A DNA stretch of 64,000 nt from Gamsiella multidivaricata (lineage: Eukaryota; Mortierellomycota; Mortierellomycetes; Mortierellales; Mortierellaceae): NCBI RefSeq assembly GCF_025024155.1, contig NW_026251728.1:372001-436000 (forward strand), read 5' to 3'. Shown piece after piece: positions 20,404 through 32,303 of the stretch (position 1 is its first letter; each line of letters starts with the position of its first letter). The notes beneath the pieces were generated by a model. It saw nothing but the letters and a program-made list of their open reading frames with translations. It searched no databases and was not told where the DNA came from. The translations under genes and the position numbers were made by a program.

Positions 20404-22758
20404 ATGGACCTTTCCGATGAGCAGACGCCACTCATATCCAGTCACCGCAACAGCATCAGCAGTAACCGCCTCGGACGAGGTAGAGGGGGGTTCTATTCCA
20501 ACGAGCGTAACAATTTCAACACCACAGCTACAGTCACACCCCCTCAGAGTGACCCATTGCCGCGACCACGGCCACAGAGACTACTCCAAGCACAGTTCAT
20601 TCAAAACTTGGATAGGAATTATCAACACGAACGTTCGCACATCATTACCCGTCGACACTGGCTCGTCCTGCTTCTGGCTTGTCTCTTGCTCTATGGGAAC
20701 TACTATTGCTACCATATACCTGCCGTAGGGTTGCTCAATTGCTATGATGCGCTGGCTTTTTCTTAGGAATGCTTCAGCTAACACGAATTTTGTTTTGTTT
20801 TTTTGGCATATAAAGGCACTGAATGTGCAACTGAAGGAATGGCTCGGCACCGACTATGCTACGCATCAATACCATCTCAACCTCCTCTATTCCGCCTACT
20901 CTCTCCCAAATATTGTCCTTCCTCTACTGGGAGGATTCTTGATTGATCGCCTGTCGGCCGCAAGGATGTTGCTTCTCTTTAGTCTTTGCGTTTGTGCTGG
21001 ACAGGGTATCTTTGCTATTGGAGTCTCTGAAAAGTCCATCTGGACCATGGTGCTGGGCCGTTTGATTTTTGGAATTGGAGGCGAGTGTCTCGAGGTGGCG
21101 CAAGCAAAGATCACGACCGACTGGTTCAAAGCCCGATGGCTGGGCTTTGCTTTAGGCTTGAGCCTGTCGTCAGCGAGGGTAGCGACCGCCATGAACGACA
21201 ATATCTCACCGGCTATCGCGACTCATGGAGGAGGTGTCGTTGGAGCCAGCTGGGTAGGATTCGGAGTCTGTGGGCTGAGTCTTGTCTGTGGACTCTGGTT
21301 GACATATCTGGACCGGACGGATTCGAGGCGATCCGCAGGAGTGCGATCGAACGCAAGGGATCGGAAGACAGACCGGATTCGCTCAAGAAGAGACAATATC
21401 GTGGGTAGACAGGCGATCAATGTCTCGTCCGACTCGACCATGACCATGTCCTCTGTTGCCCTTGAAGAAGAAGATGAGATTGAGAAAGAGAACGAGATGG
21501 CCGAGGACGACCAGGTGCTGTACTCGGAGACCTTCACCCTCCAAACCAACTTTTGGATCCTCTGCCTTTGTTGTATTTCGCTCTACGGTACGTGGAGCGT
21601 GTGGGAATCGAAGCAAATGGCAACAGTTCCCCCACATGATCATCGCCCCTTGGCTCATCACTCCGCGCACCATCTCCTGCATATATCTTCAATCTAACGG
21701 GAGAGATAACGTTCATAGGGGCTGTCATTCCATTCATTCACGTTTCGTCCGACTGTAAGTTTTCTATCTCTTCGCATGAACGGTTCCACTCTATATGAGA
21801 TAGCCACTAACGCAATTTTCATGAACAACGCTAGTTCTGCAAAAGAAATGGTACCCAGATGACCCCAGGAAGGCCGGTGCCGTCATGGTTAGTTGCAATG
21901 GAAACTGGGAATCAGCTGCCACGGGGTGTCTTCAAAAAAAAATGAATTTCTCTTACACGTTCTTCTTGATTTTAGTCAATACCATATATCGTCTCATCAG
22001 TTGGATCGCCGCTCTGCGGCTACATCGTCGACCGCTTTGGGAACCGAGCGCGCTACATCCCCCTCTCGGCAGTGCTGTTGATCTGGGCCCATATGCAGCT
22101 GGGCTTCACCTTATTCACTCCAGTGTGCGGCATGCTTGTTCTCGGGCTTGCCTACTCTTTGTTTGCCTCCGTACTCTGGCCATGCATTCCCTTCCTGGTC
22201 AAGGATCACCAACTCGGCACGGCTTACGGCCTGGTAACTATCGCGCTCAACTTCTCGCTAACACTCTTTCCCATGGCCGTGGCTTCTATCCTTCACGCTA
22301 CCAAGGGCTCTTATCGCCATGTCGAGGGATTGTTAATTGTTCTAGCCTTCATTGGACTTTTGCTGTCGATCCTATTGAACGTACTCAACCATCATAAAGG
22401 AGGATACCTGCAGTTGACTGGAGAGCCGGTGCCATCAGGGCCCCAGTACCTGGACGAGGATTATGAGGAGCGTCTGAGACGAGAACACCGTGAACAACTA
22501 CAACGCCTTGACCATTATGACCCGCGCGAGCCTGGCTTTGAGTATCGTCGGCAGATGAGATACTCGCAGGAGCTGCTGCAGGAGGAGGATCCAGATATTG
22601 AGGACATTCAGGATATGGTGACGACCAAACCCGTTGGAGAAGGCATCATTACATTGATTCCACATCGACGGAGGGATTCTATAGCCAGCTTTACGGGATA
22701 TTTGGGGAGGGCAAGACTGAGGCACTATACAAACCATGCGCAGACCGCGTTTCCCTAA
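20404..22758 (+). CDS. Major facilitator superfamily transporter, MFSD1-like
   Basis: Five exons, 20404-20724, 20816-21587, 21719-21754, 21835-21887 and 21976-22758, keep phase and give 654 residues. The first membrane span follows RRHWLVLLLACLLLYG. The half-transporter signature reads LPLLGGFLIDRLS, then GRLIFGIGGECLEVAQ, as in lysosomal MFSD1 relatives. A long hydrophilic loop (about residues 290-350) separates the two halves. The second half has GYIVDRFGNRARYIPLS and LWPCIPFLVKDHQLGTAYG. The C-terminal tail of about 110 residues is charged (EERLRREHREQLQRLD). Family knowledge: animal MFSD1 is a lysosomal dipeptide exporter. The substrate here is unknown; vacuolar location is inference. Two internal exons are only 36 and 53 nt. 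Confidence 0.9.
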
Positions 22759-22988
22759 TAAATTGTCGCGTTGCATGAACTTGCGCTATTGGGCATTTGA
22801 TGGATGTCACACAGGATCAACAAATGGAACTCGAGCCATTTAGCCATTTTATCAAGCAATCACATCATATCGTCACTTCTCTTCTCTTCTTTCCCACACA
22901 CCTCCACCTCCACCTTCGCCTCCACCAACATCCTCTATATAGTCTCTTCAACGTTATTGAGCATCAGTCCACACCCCTGCAAACAGAT

Positions 22989-24113
22989 ATGAAGATCGCT
23001 CTTTCGACATTACTCGCTATCACGGCGCTGTTCTCCAGCACCACCGCAGAGGTCAACACGCCTTTCACAGTCAACACGCCCTTCACAGTCAATAAGAACC
23101 CCGTGGATGTCAGTATGTGCTAGACCTTTCTCTCTAATGTAATAATTCTATATATATAGCCCCTGGTTTGATTCTAACCGCAGCCAACGGGGCCTTCTCC
23201 TCTAGCTCTGTTTGTAATGTCTAGGTGTCCGGATGCCATCAAGTGCGAGGGTGTCTTTTCCAGGGTCTGTAAGTCCTGCTGCTTCCCCTTCCTCTGATGC
23301 TCCATTTGTATCTGTTGTGGCCGGCCAAAGGATATTCTCGCTTTAACCACGAGACAACCTCTCTTAACCTCTCTTGTCAATGCACTAGTCCAAGCAGAGA
23401 ACCTGCCTCCAGTGGATCCGCTGCTCTCGTATATCGGCTCCATTGACCGTACCAGCGTCTCGACCTCAGATGTGCACACCAACCCGGCCTCTGGATTCCG
23501 CAACTCCACCACCACCACCACCACCACCACCGTGACCTGTAAGCATGGACCACTGGAATGTGCAGGCAACACGCAACAGTTGTGCTTTAAGAAATATTTC
23601 TCAGATCATTCGGTTTGGGTACGTTTTGTCGTCACAATGAACTCGTTACAGTCGCGCAGGATCGGTGAGCCAGAATATGCAAGAGAGGTTGGGGAGAAGA
23701 TCGTGGGTGGCACTGTTGATAAAGAGACAGAGTCGTTGCTGGACAAGGTTGATGAGTGCAGTAGAGGTCAGGAAGGATTTGAGCTATTGGTGGATTCGGT
23801 GCAACATACGATTGACCATGGCGTCGGGTAAGCAGATGTACTTACCGTGTATCCATTTGGACAACTTGGATCCTGTCAGGAAAACCTAATACCTCTCCTT
23901 TCTTTCTTTTCTTGTTCCACGCACCTAACAAACAGGACGAGCTGCACAGTCTTCATCGACAACAAGAAACGTTGTGTGGTTGATGGAGGGGTCTGGAGGG
24001 AGTGTCCTGAAGGAAGTTCAGTTGCTGATTTTGTCAGATCAATCAAGGAGGCCGCCTTACAGCTCACTACCACCTTGATGAAGAGCTGTTTGTTCCGCCG
24101 AAAGTCTTGGTAG
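22989..24113 (+). CDS. Secreted GILT-family (thiol reductase-like) protein
   Basis: Proposed exons: 22989-23116, 23225-23268, 23389-23827 and 23936-24113, 262 residues. A clear signal peptide covers about residues 1-20 (LLAITALFSSTTA). After it come two copies of NTPFTVN, then PVDVSMCPDAIKCEG, the CPDxxxC form seen in fungal GILT proteins. Next is the GILT signature CKHGPLECAGNTQQLC and late cysteines (SCTVFIDNKKRC, REC, SC). The intron 1 donor (AT|GTGCTA) was chosen only because it keeps phase; the nearby GTATGT looks better but breaks the frame. A threonine run (TTTTTTTT) precedes CKHG. Family knowledge: GILT reduces disulfides in acidic compartments or is secreted. The canonical CxxC is absent, so activity is uncertain. 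Confidence 0.8.
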
Positions 24114-24712
24114 AGCGGACAGAAAGGGAGCAAGCAGATAGCGTCGTCTCCCTTGCACCCCATTCTTTCTTTTTTTTTTTTGTGCAATACATTTTATTCT
24201 TGAAGACACTAGGACTGGGGCCAGGATCTCATTTTTCGAACAGGGGAGTAGGAAATCCATATGCCAATTTGGTGTAGGAAATCCATATCCCAGGCGGGCG
24301 TAGGAAATCCATGTAGTTCCATGTGGCTTATAATCTATCTTTCTTGTAGCTTCACACTTTTCGTCGAACTTTCAACTACAAGCTTTTTTGGCCTATTCGG
24401 AAGCCGCCTCCAGGAGAGGATGATGGGAGGCTCCAGGTTCAAGTCCTGGGAAGAGCGTAAAACTCATAGAGTTCCTTATGACGAGAAACAACTTGTCCCT
24501 TGAAAAAACCATGTGAGGACAAAAATAGACTATAACGGTATCTGAGGGAATCAAATAACACTTTTTTACTTTCGGAAATGCGTGTGTCAAGTAGAAGGAG
24601 GGGAGGAACGTCTTTGGAGCACTCAGACAGCAGGCGTGCCGAAATCATTGTAGCGCATTTTTTTTTATCGTTATTATTATTCTGCTGTTGTTGTTTGGAG
24701 CAAATGATAGAA
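24114..24712. other. Convergent intergenic region with 26-bp tandem repeat
   Basis: It lies between two stop codons facing each other. It holds three 26-bp-spaced copies of gtaggaaatccat and a GC-rich patch near 24405-24450. No gene recognised. Confidence 0.5.
24248..24315. repeat. Three direct repeats with a 26-bp period
   Basis: The core gtaggaaatccat starts at 24248, 24274 and 24300, exactly 26 bp apart, with divergent spacers. Function unknown. Confidence 0.9.
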
Positions 24713-26497
24713 TCATGAACGACCATCGGCAGCCATCTTAGCTAAATCTTTTTTACAAGATTCAAGTAAACGTGGGCACGACGATACAATTTCCGACAGC
24801 CTGTGTTTTGTCAGCGTACAACTGGGATCGAGATGGAGTTCCTCAAGAGTCGCGAAGTGGTACTGCAACTGCACGAAAGATAATATACCGAATACTGAAC
24901 CTCGTACATCAAACACAACTACGCGAGGCATGGACGACAGGATTGTCTCGATCTCGCTATCCCAAAGGATCAACGCGTCACAATGCACGGTCAGCGCCGT
25001 TAGCTCGGGCCAGGTGCCAACATCGACCATCTGCATAAAATCCTTGCCTGTGGCGTCTCCAATCTGGCGCTTGTAGTTATAATTTCTCCATTCCAGAACG
25101 TGCAGAGCTGGGCATCGAGACATGAATCGCAACTGGTCGACTATTGTATCTGAAGAGCTGTTTCTGGAGTGGTACTTGATATGGAGTTCGTGTAATGTCG
25201 GGAGAGAGACGGAAATGTTGCGGACCCCGAAGCCATGGAGATGAAGACTCTTGAGACCCGGCAAATTGGCCACAACTCTCCACAACTGAGGCGCATAAAA
25301 CTCAAACTCTTCATCGGAGTATGAGTAATGCAGCTCCAGCTTTGTCAACGATGTGTGCCGCTGGATGAAATCTATAATTTGCTCCACTTTTTTCATCGAA
25401 AAAATGACATCCAAATGTCGAAGGTTGGGGAAATCTATTGCACAATACTCCAGGTCGGATTGGCTCATTCCAAGGGAGTTGACTAGAAGGCGGCGGCGCT
25501 GGAGGGCTTCAACAGATGGATTGTATCGTGGCTCGTCCCATATGTCGATCTTTCCCCAGACCATAGGTGCCGTCAATTCATGCCATGCCTTGTTGACTCG
25601 CATGCACTTAACCAAATCCTTATGGTCTAGGAACTGGAGAACAGTCTTTGTGATCTTTACCAGGTCAAGTGCCATGACTTTCGACTTGACTGTAGCTACG
25701 TTGGGCGGTCGCTCCTCCATCAGCTCAGACGTTTGATCGACGACGGTTTGCAAAAGGCCCTGGACCGCGCTCATGCGCTCAAGGAGACTCTGCTGGTGCT
25801 CTAGGATATGTATCTGTGCCTTGATTATTAGATCTTGAGGAGGATGGACCTTGAGTATCTCCGTCTGTACCGTTATCAAATCCCTTTGCATCGTCTCCAT
25901 TGTCTTCTTGGCTTGACCCAGGTCATCAGACATCATAGTATTGCAGAAGGATCGGAAGAGCTGGTTGTAGGATCGAAGAGTCGATTGTAGGTCGGCCTTG
26001 ACATCTGTAGAAAGATGTCCCTTGTTTTTGTTGTTGGCCTTGCGGTCCTGCTGAATGTTAGTACCGCGGAGGACGGGATCCCCTTGCTTGGGGGTAGGAC
26101 CATGAGCGGTGTCTTCGAGGACGACATCGAGCACAACAGCGCGACGGTAGAGAATTCTCGGTGGGGTCAATCTAATTGATTGAAATAAACCAGCTGCCAT
26201 GAGTTTGTCTGTATTTAGTTCCGTTAACGCGTTTCTCTCATAGAAAAACGTTTACTCTTTAAAGTCGGCGTCAGTCATAAAAGGAACAACGACCTCGTCC
26301 TGCATGATACACTGGGCATTCTTGAATGCTCGTCGAATGTCCTGCCATAGGATAACATATCGATCAGTCGTGCGATCATGGCGAGCGTCAACGCGTATGA
26401 TGGGAGAAGTCGAGGGCTCGCTGGAGGAAGACGAAACACGAAAGGGCTGCGAGGGACGATTCAGCTTGGGCTTTTCGCCCTGTACTGGCTGTGTCAT
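24713..26497 (-). CDS. F-box protein with leucine-rich C-terminus and unusual N-terminal module
   Basis: Two exons, 26497-26256 and 26171-24713, join in phase and give 566 residues. Residues about 24-105 form a module with DRYVILWQDIRRAF, VPFMTDADFKELTPPRIL and AVVLDVVLED. I recall similar modules at the front of assorted Mortierella-type proteins, but cannot name a domain. A helical, coiled-coil-like stretch follows (about 130-235, METMQRDLITVQTEILKVH). Then comes an F-box-like segment (about 245-290: LDLVKITKTVLQFLDHKDLV, CMRVNKAWHELTAPMVW). The C-terminus has irregular leucine-rich repeats (LRHLDVIF, LTKLELHY, LKSLHLHGFGV). Family knowledge: F-box proteins recruit substrates to SCF ubiquitin ligases through Skp1. 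The substrate is unknown. Confidence 0.85.
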
Positions 26498-27682
26498 TTT
26501 TGTTCAGAGAAAAAGCGAAAGAGCAGTTTCGGGCAGAATTGTAGGGTTGGAGCGAAAGTGAAGATAGAACGAAAAGGAAGAAGGAAAGAAAGAACGAAAG
26601 AACAAAATATGGCGATGCACTCAATAAATAGACGACACAGAGGGGCGTAGCACAGCTTTCAGCTTAGGGGGCATGGTCATGGGGACAAGTGGGAAAAGGC
26701 GAAGGCACTATCGACATGCATTGTCCGCTTGAACCATTCTCAAACGAAAATTACACCGTCTTTTAAAAACGCATCGCCAAATATTCATTTTCAATAAATA
26801 TGACCAAGCCAAGTAAGGATCTAGCTCGATAGGCCCCAGATACCAGGAGAGCATGGGTGAAGGCAATGACGATACTATTTCACTTGCACAGCATATGAAG
26901 AGAGTATAAGGTATTATTTGACGCGTCTCAATCGCGTAGTGGGCATATCTGGCTTTAGGTAGGCATTGTATTGCATGCTATCGTGGCTATTTGCACATTA
27001 TTCACCAGTTTGGCGGGCAACTGAGAAAGAAAACCGGAGGGAGCTGTTGTATAATTGTTAGCATGCTTACCGTCAATAGCAAAGTCGCTACACAATGGAG
27101 CATTCGCCTCTGGTATCTTGGAGCCGACGCATGTGGGGCTGGTATTCAATTTTTTTTATTCACGAAAGAGTGTATCACGTGCCGTATTAAGGCCATCGCC
27201 TGTGCTTCTCCTGGACAACAACAGAGAAACGTTCACCTTGAAAGAGCAGCCTTGAAGCGGCATCCTACTTTCTTCATTCCACCGTACCCATTTGACATCT
27301 GGAGCATCAGCGGACAGGAAAAAGAGGACTTCGTCGACCTTTGTGTTTCGTTCAGGTACGCCTTTCACCCCTCGTGGACAACGCGCTGCGGAGCCACGAC
27401 TGGAAACATATATCTGCGCCATTTTTTCAGGAAATGCTACCACGCAGCATGAGGACGCCATGATATGGCGGGATCAAACCAGACAGAGTGGACGCTAATA
27501 CATTTTTTATAATCTTCTTCCGATCCCTGGCCCACAGTTCTGTTTCTTTTATTTTCTCTTTCTTTCTTTCGTCTGTTATTTTCAGTTATTTTTCGTTTCT
27601 TTGTTGTTTTCTACAATTATCCTTCCTTTCTTCCGTACAAGCATATTTCTTTTTGCCTTGCTTTCTGTATCAAAACAAAAAA
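26498..27682. other. Divergent intergenic region
   Basis: It separates the leftward F-box gene and rightward RNA-binding protein gene and should hold both promoters. The right 150 bp (about 27535-27680) is strongly pyrimidine-rich, as often in leaders of highly expressed fungal genes. A 153-codon open frame at 26991-27452 (+) has no family resemblance and is not called. Confidence 0.5.
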
Positions 27683-29837
27683 ATGGATCAATTTGCTGCT
27701 CAACAACAAGGGTCACCCGCCGTCTCGGTCTCTTCCCAACCAATCAACGCTGCCATGTCATCATCCGCCGCCGCTGGATCTGCTTCCAACGCTGTCGAAG
27801 GAGCCCCGGCCTTTCAGCCTGACGAGAACTCCAAGACGCTCTATGTCGGAAATTTGGATCAGAGCGTCAATGAGGCATTCTTGCAGGAGATCTTTTCGCA
27901 GGCTGGAGGTCAGGTTGAGGGCGTCAAGATCATCCGTGACAAAAACGTAAGCACGCCGTCTAATTCTCATATTTATCGTGAGGTTCAGTTGGGTTTCGCC
28001 TTATTAGCCGCCAGATTGATGACGTGGTGTTACTTGATACGACGACTTTGCGCATGATCAATAATGCTCTCCTTGCTCACTCAATAGTTCGCTCATCAAG
28101 GCGGCCTGAACTACGGCTTCGTTGAATTTGCTGACCATGTGGCCGCTGAGAATGCTTTGCAAAGCATGAATGGGCGACGTGTCTTGCTTCAGGTACGGAT
28201 CGACTGACGCGCACTTTGACAGCAGTTGCCCAAGCGCACAGCATTTGATGTTGCATTATCATTGGGGACGGTCTCATAACCTTTATTGCTTGATGTATAA
28301 TAGGAAATCAAGGTCAACTGGGCATTTACTGGACAGGTTGCTGGCAAGGAGGACACAGCATGTAAGATTTCGCACGACAACATCAGATTGTTTCGCATAG
28401 GCGGAATCATATCCAGGTTATAATTTCTAACCAATGGCTCTGGGTCCTTCTTTATCGTAGCGCACTACCACATTTTCATTGGAGATCTTAGTCCTGAGAT
28501 CAACGACGAAACATTAAGCAATGCCTTTGGCGTGTTCGGAACCATGACGTAAGTGCAGACATGAGCGTTCTCGATCGGCAGCACTGATGCGATCCGATGT
28601 CTCTGCTAATCCTGCTTCATAACCCACATAGCGATGCTCGCGTGATGTGGGACTCCAACTCTGGCAAGTCCAGAGGCTACGGATTTGCTGCGTACAAAGA
28701 ACGTGCTGTAAGTTCAGGATCAGAGGATCATGATGACCATTGCACTTTTCAGGATCAAGATATACCACCACCGTTTGACTATACATTAATTCATGACTAT
28801 CACTCAAAATTATAGGACGCTGAGCGTGCCATCACCTCTATGAACGGACAGGTCCTTGGAAACAGAGCTGTGCGTTGCAACTGGGCTAGCCAACGTGGCA
28901 TGCCTGGACCGGCCTTCCATCCAGGTATGGGACGGATCATTGAAATGACTGCATTTCCTGTGACAGTATCTGGCATAGTCTCTAATTTTATTGTTTTAAT
29001 TACTACTGCAGGGATGCACCATCATGGCGGAAATAACTTCAAGATGGTTGCAAACCAGGCGCCTCAGTTCAACACGACAGTCTATGTCGGAAACTTGCCG
29101 CCTCACACCACCCAGGAAGATCTGGTGCCATTCTTCCAGCCCTTTGGAATGGTGATTGACATCAGATTGCAAGCCGACCGTGGATTCGCATTTGTGAAAT
29201 TTGAGACACACGAGAAGGCTGCCAATGCGATTGTTCGACTTGCCGGCACCATGATCAACGGTCGTCCCGCTAAGGTAACATTCCTCATGCTTTATGTGCA
29301 CGTCAAATGAATTTATCGAAGCCGTCAATTGACATGCCAGTCTTACCATTTATGTGATAGTTGTCCTGGGGCAAGGATAGGAATGCCGAGAGCGCTACTC
29401 GTGGAAATCAATATGGCTACTATAACAACAACGGAGGATATTCCATGGGGGGTCATCAAAACAACGGCGGTTATCCTTATCAGTACAGCAACCACATGAA
29501 CCACCATCATAACAACCATTATGGAGGCAATGGACAAGCCTACGGTCGCAATGGAACTCACCATCACCATCATAATCAGCATCATCACAGCCAGCATCAT
29601 GGACATCATCATAACAACCACCAAATGGGTAACCACCACCACCAGCACCCCTTCCAGCAACAGCAACAGCAGGCTGGAGGATTGGATGGTGTGCCTGGAG
29701 CGACGGGGTCATCAGCTTTGGCTGCAGGCAGCTCCGCTCTTCCCCCTGTGAATGTTGCTGTCGGCAGCAGCGGTGGCAACAGTATCAGCCAGGAAGCCTA
29801 TGATCAATTCTCCTCCTTTAACGCAGGATCGAGATAA
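27683..29837 (+). CDS. PUB1: Three-RRM RNA-binding protein, TIA1/Pub1 type
   Basis: Eight exons, 27683-27946, 28088-28192, 28304-28361, 28461-28548, 28632-28707, 28816-28924, 29012-29274 and 29361-29837, keep phase and give 479 residues. RRM1 has LYVGNL (about 53) and YGFVEF (about 98). RRM2 has HIFIGDL (about 146) and RGYGFAAY (about 188). RRM3 has VYVGNLPP (about 258) and RGFAFVKF (about 294). The linker NRAVRCNWASQR and LSWGKDR after RRM3 are typical of TIA1/Pub1. The C-terminal tail (about 322-479) is rich in Asn, Gly, His and Gln, with HHHHN runs. This is a prion-like composition suited to stress-granule assembly (family knowledge). It probably binds U-rich mRNA elements. Confidence 0.93.
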
Positions 29838-32303
29838 GACATGACAACCAAAATCGATACTAACAAGGGTTGCAAGGCGAATCTATAGAGAACATTTAGA
29901 ATGGCGATCGCTTGAGCAAATGCAAAGGCGCGGTAAAAAATACAATAAAATGAAATAAAAAAAATAAACAGAGGCACGAGCTACATGAAATACTCTTGAA
30001 GGCAATTGGATTGAATGGGTCTTTGGGTTAGAATGCCACATTTGTGATGATATGAGCTACGTCTGTTTATGCACGGTTGCGATGTTGAACACGTTTACGG
30101 GATAAGAGAAAGGGAAGTATGCAAATTTAGATAGCGTGGGTGCCTTAATAGCCCAACAATGCTCATGGTGAGATTGGCGCCCTGTGGATCGTATCAGAAC
30201 AGTAATGGCACAGCGGTGGGGCTCATCGATGAACCCTGTCTAGCCGCAGATACTGTGCTGCTGATGCTGCTGCTGCTGCTGTTGATGTTGCTGCGCCCTG
30301 GTTGATTTTGACTTGCAAGCAATCGATTGTTATTTTTCCAGGGGAAAGAGATAGTGAAGCGCTCGGTTCAGGTCTCATAATTGACGGAAGGAGCGTCGAC
30401 ATGACGGGGAAGTGGCGATGTCGTTCCCAACAACTAACAATGGGTCCATTGCTTACTTTAGGGTGTTTTGTTGAACAATGTCTCTGTTGTCGCAGTATGC
30501 ATCCATTGCGCGGATCCATTGCGTTTATTTCGTTATCAAAATGGTCAAATTGCAGACGATGCAAACACGTTCCCATTGTTCACCAAGGCATCATTGGATA
30601 GAAGGACGCGGTGGGCTGTCAGCTTGTCAAACAGGAGGAGGGGGAAGGGAGGTTAACCATTGGGTTGTTGCACCCAAAAAAAAAAAAAAAAAAGCAAAAA
30701 AAAAGGCGCCATGAACGTTCGGAAACGATAAAGACGAGAAGAAGAGAAGGACGGCAGCCGTCGGACAAAATAAGGCAGCCGGCCGTAGTGAGAACCGTTG
30801 TTCTTGGGGCAGAAAATAATTCTATATGGTGACTGTTGAGCTCTGATAATGAACAACAGTTTTTCTTCCGCCCCAAAATTAAGGAGAGGGTCTCTTTGTG
30901 GCCCCTTCGCTTACTTTGTTTATTCATTTTGTTGGTCAGAGCTTTTTGGGTGCATTAAAAGCAAGTGGGCTAGTTAGACTCGGTTGTGTTGGTGGCCACC
31001 TTTTCTTTTTTTTATGTTATCCGCTTGCGATCTGCATTATTTATTGCGCTTATCAAACATATGGGGGGGGGGGGTCGCGTTATTTTGCTTGAAAATCATC
31101 TTGATGATGCGGATCAGACAACAGAGCAGTCTGTTTGCTTGTTCAGTCAAGTAGTTTTGGGCAGTTGAAAAAATAAAATAACAAAGCGTCCCAGGAATGC
31201 TAGGAGTCCGAGAGATAGCATCATTGCACAGATAAACAAGTGGCAGTGGAAGTGAGTGAATGGGCGAGTAAGCAGTGTCGATTGTGAGGTTCAATATGTA
31301 GAATTGTATTGTAATGAAGCGTGTCATTGAAGGCAGAACCAGGCGGGAACCACCCTCAGGGAGCCGTGTCCAGGTGCTCTGCAGCAGCAGCAGCAGCAGC
31401 AACAACAGCAGGGGTCTTGTCCCCACATTCGATAGGATGAAGAGGGAAGGGGTAGGTTGTGCCTTAGGCCCTGAGATCAAAAGAGGCAACAAATGTTGGG
31501 GATCAAACAACAATTTGTTCCAGCTGGCTGGTTGGCTGGGTTTGGTTTATTTTTTTTATCTCTGTAGAATCTATGCATAGTTCCCCTATAGGAAATTGGT
31601 GGCGAATCTTGAATTGAATAACCGAAATGAATCGAAGGCCAAAGGGTGAAGGGGATACGATCGCGCGTTTCTAGGGTGTCCTTTTGTCCCACCGATCCGC
31701 TAGGGCCTGTCCACACCCCACAAACCATCCAATCCTATCCCATCGCCCCGCCAATTGGATAGGCTTATTGAATGCAGCCGTTGTCCTTTATCGCCTACAG
31801 TTCCTTTACTTTATTCTCGCACTGGAGAAAACGAAGCGGATCAAGCCAACCAAAAAGGCGTTCTTTTGGGCAAAAAAGCCGTTTCTTTTGGGTGCACTTC
31901 TTTTTCTATCTCTCCTTTCCCTTCTCTCTTTTTTCTTTCCTTCCTTCTTTCCTCACCCCACCCGTCACCGAAAACTCCCTTCTTTCTCCTCATTCACCTC
32001 TTCCTCATCCGCCTCATTCACTTTCGCATCTCACTTTGTTAATACTTTGCATAGAAACCTCACACTCCCTTCTCTTTCATTCATTCATTCATTTCTATCT
32101 CCTTTGCTTTTTTTCTTATTATTTCTTTCTGTAGTTGCATTTGACCGTAATCACATCCCTACCATCCTTTTTTCTTTTTACCTTTGACGAAAACCGATTA
32201 TATTGAAAAGTTGCATTCAATATCTGTTCTCTTAAAGCCGAAAAAGAAAATACCCCTTCAATTCTCCACCGAAAAAAAACCCCAAGCAAAAAAACTCCCC
32301 AAC
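29838..32303. promoter_or_regulatory. Long upstream region and pyrimidine-rich leader of the fatty acid synthase gene
   Basis: A 2.5-kb interval without a gene. The left part holds the RNA-binding gene's 3' end, CTG repeats (30253-30290), an A17 run (30676-30692), a G run (about 31063-31074) and CAG repeats (31381-31405). The stretch about 31880-32190 on the coding strand is strongly C/T-biased and leads to the synthase start. A large regulatory region would suit a highly expressed metabolic gene, but no individual site was identified. Confidence 0.5.
29944..29949 (+). terminator. AATAAA polyadenylation motif after the TIA1/Pub1-type gene
   Basis: AATAAA lies 107 nt after the stop, followed by further near-copies to about 29968. 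Confidence 0.5.

Noticed and set aside
24433..24449. tRNA T-arm-like element (CCAGG, loop TTCAAGT, CCTGG)
   Set aside because: The B-box and stem look good, but no acceptor partner, D-arm or A-box was found upstream at the right distance.
26991..27452. 153-codon plus-strand frame between the F-box and RNA-binding genes
   Set aside because: Cysteine- and aromatic-rich translation without domain character, and no supporting splice or leader signals. The opposite strand is partly open too.
32184..32303. In-frame upstream ATG for the synthase (40 extra residues)
   Set aside because: The added residues are Lys-rich and unlike the family. Homology to FAS1 N-termini begins at the ATG at 32304, in AACATGACT context.
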